DNA from: Allomesorhizobium sp043769475
Lineage (GTDB): Bacteria > Pseudomonadota > Alphaproteobacteria > Rhizobiales > Rhizobiaceae
Reading direction: 5' to 3'
DNA length: 64,000 nucleotides
Assembly: GCF_043769475.1 (NCBI RefSeq)
Contig: NZ_CP171729.1
Span: forward strand, 2,046,001-2,110,000
Part shown: one piece after another, positions 63,359 to 64,000 of the stretch
Layout of the letters: every line of letters starts with the position of its first letter
Numbering within the stretch: position 1 is the stretch's first letter
The notes under the pieces: generated by a model
The model's database searches: none
Told to the model about the DNA's origin: nothing
What the model saw: the letters and a program-made list of their open reading frames with translations, nothing else
Program-made: the position numbers and the translations under genes

Positions 63359-64000
63359 TGTTGCTTGACCCGTTTGCCCTGTCGCTGATTTCCATTGTCG
63401 CGCTCGCGCTGCTGGGGCTGCCGATCGGCCACGCGATGATTGCCTCGTCGATCCTTTATCTTTGGCTGGCCGGGCTCGACATGGGTACAGCCGCGGAGCA
63501 GATCCTCAACAGCCTCTATACCGGCTATCTCCTCCTCGCGGTTCCCATGTTCATTCTCGCGGCCGAGATCATGAATGCCGGCACAATGACCGAGCGGCTC
63601 CTGCATTTCTGCAATGCCGTCGTGGGACGCTTCCGCGGTGGTCTCGCCCAGGTCAACGTACTGCAATCCCTTATATTCGCTGGCATGTCCGGCTCGGCGA
63701 TCGCCGATGCCGCGGGCACGGGGCGGATGATGCAGAAGCTGATGACCAAGGATGACAAATACCCGGCGAGCTATGCGGCGGCGCTGACCGCCGCAACGGC
63801 CGTGATCGGTCCGATCATCCCGCCATCGATCCCGCTCGTCATCTATGCCCTTGTGTCAGATGCCTCTATCGGCTTCCTGTTTATTGCCGGTATCGTTCCC
63901 GGCCTGCTCCTGGCTTTCGGGCAGATGTCGATCGTCGCAATAGACGCTCGGCGCAAAAACTTCCCGATCGAGAAGCCGATCCCGCTGCGCAAGCTTCCCG
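63355..64000 (+). CDS. TRAP transporter large permease (DctM), N-terminal part
   Basis: ATG 63355 overlaps the restored dctQ stop (ATGA), the usual TRAP coupling. The 215 residues present match DctM: helices LSLISIVALALLGLPIGHAM, YTGYLLLAVPMFILAAEIMN, GGLAQVNVLQSLIFAGMSGSAIADAAGTG and AVIGPIIPPSIPLVIYALVSD, the last including the conserved Pro-rich ion/substrate region. The gene runs off the right edge. It would form the substrate channel with DctQ, powered by a sodium gradient. Confidence 0.92.
   Translation, partial: MMLLDPFALSLISIVALALLGLPIGHAMIASSILYLWLAGLDMGTAAEQILNSLYTGYLLLAVPMFILAAEIMNAGTMTERLLHFCNAVVGRFRGGLAQVNVLQSLIFAGMSGSAIADAAGTGRMMQKLMTKDDKYPASYAAALTAATAVIGPIIPPSIPLVIYALVSDASIGFLFIAGIVPGLLLAFGQMSIVAIDARRKNFPIEKPIPLRKLP

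Overview
The window is high-GC chromosomal DNA from an alphaproteobacterium of the order Hyphomicrobiales (Rhizobiales), most likely a Mesorhizobium/Phyllobacteriaceae-type genome. Evidence is the clpP-clpX-lon-hupB order, rplM-rpsI next to speB and argC, a BA14K-family protein, type II DAHP synthase, rhizobial-style intergenic palindromes, and the protein sequences themselves. The assignment is made from recognised families and gene order, not from a database search.

Left part (1-45.7 kb) looks like ordinary core and near-core chromosome. It starts with a truncated ABC exporter, an MFS carrier, an O-methyltransferase, NAD synthetase, a DNA glycosylase, a frameshifted hemerythrin-domain gene, DgkA, a GFA protein, a diguanylate cyclase, DAHP synthase, glutathione reductase, RpiA, Gph and tRNA-Val. 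Next come a molybdenum hydroxylase of the isoquinoline oxidoreductase type (iorAB) and two small envelope proteins. The proteostasis block is hupB, lon, clpX and clpP, with strong terminators. It is followed by an amino-acid-oxidase-like flavoprotein, a second GFA protein, a TauE permease, a P450, a sulfhydrylase-cupin-DUF5996 run, and a tight crotonase-VOC-CoA-binding operon. The block ends with rplM-rpsI behind a clear sigma-70 promoter, a phosphodiesterase, speB, argC, and the glyoxylate-to-glycerate genes gcl-hyi-glxR divergent from an IclR regulator.

Right part (45.7-64 kb) looks like a decayed genomic island anchored at tRNA-Thr(TGT). Just past the tRNA lie a triplicated CCGTGGCCA motif and the C-terminal catalytic end of a tyrosine recombinase, cut by a truncated IS1182-type transposase gene. 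Then follow a TetR gene, an RND efflux system (pump, NTF2-like gene, periplasmic adaptor) divergent from a TetR gene across a large concentric palindrome, a KAS II-like synthase and an SDR. After these come a truncated NAD-binding gene fused to a three-frameshift adenylate cyclase relic, an IS110 element, a frameshifted TetR gene, a quinate/shikimate-dehydrogenase-like gene, and a TRAP transporter (dctP, frameshifted dctQ, dctM running off the edge).

The most noteworthy structure is the RND locus. A ten-codon stub of a pump gene sits at the expected pump start after the adaptor gene, and the intact pump begins about 0.6 kb further on with the same 23 bp. The nested palindrome between adaptor and TetR is a strong operator candidate. 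Six single-base frameshifts occur in the window, five of them inside the island and at least one in a homopolymer, so sequence error must be excluded before reading them as biology. I did not find a clearly undescribed system such as a new defence or retron-like cassette; the candidates are the associations listed under findings.
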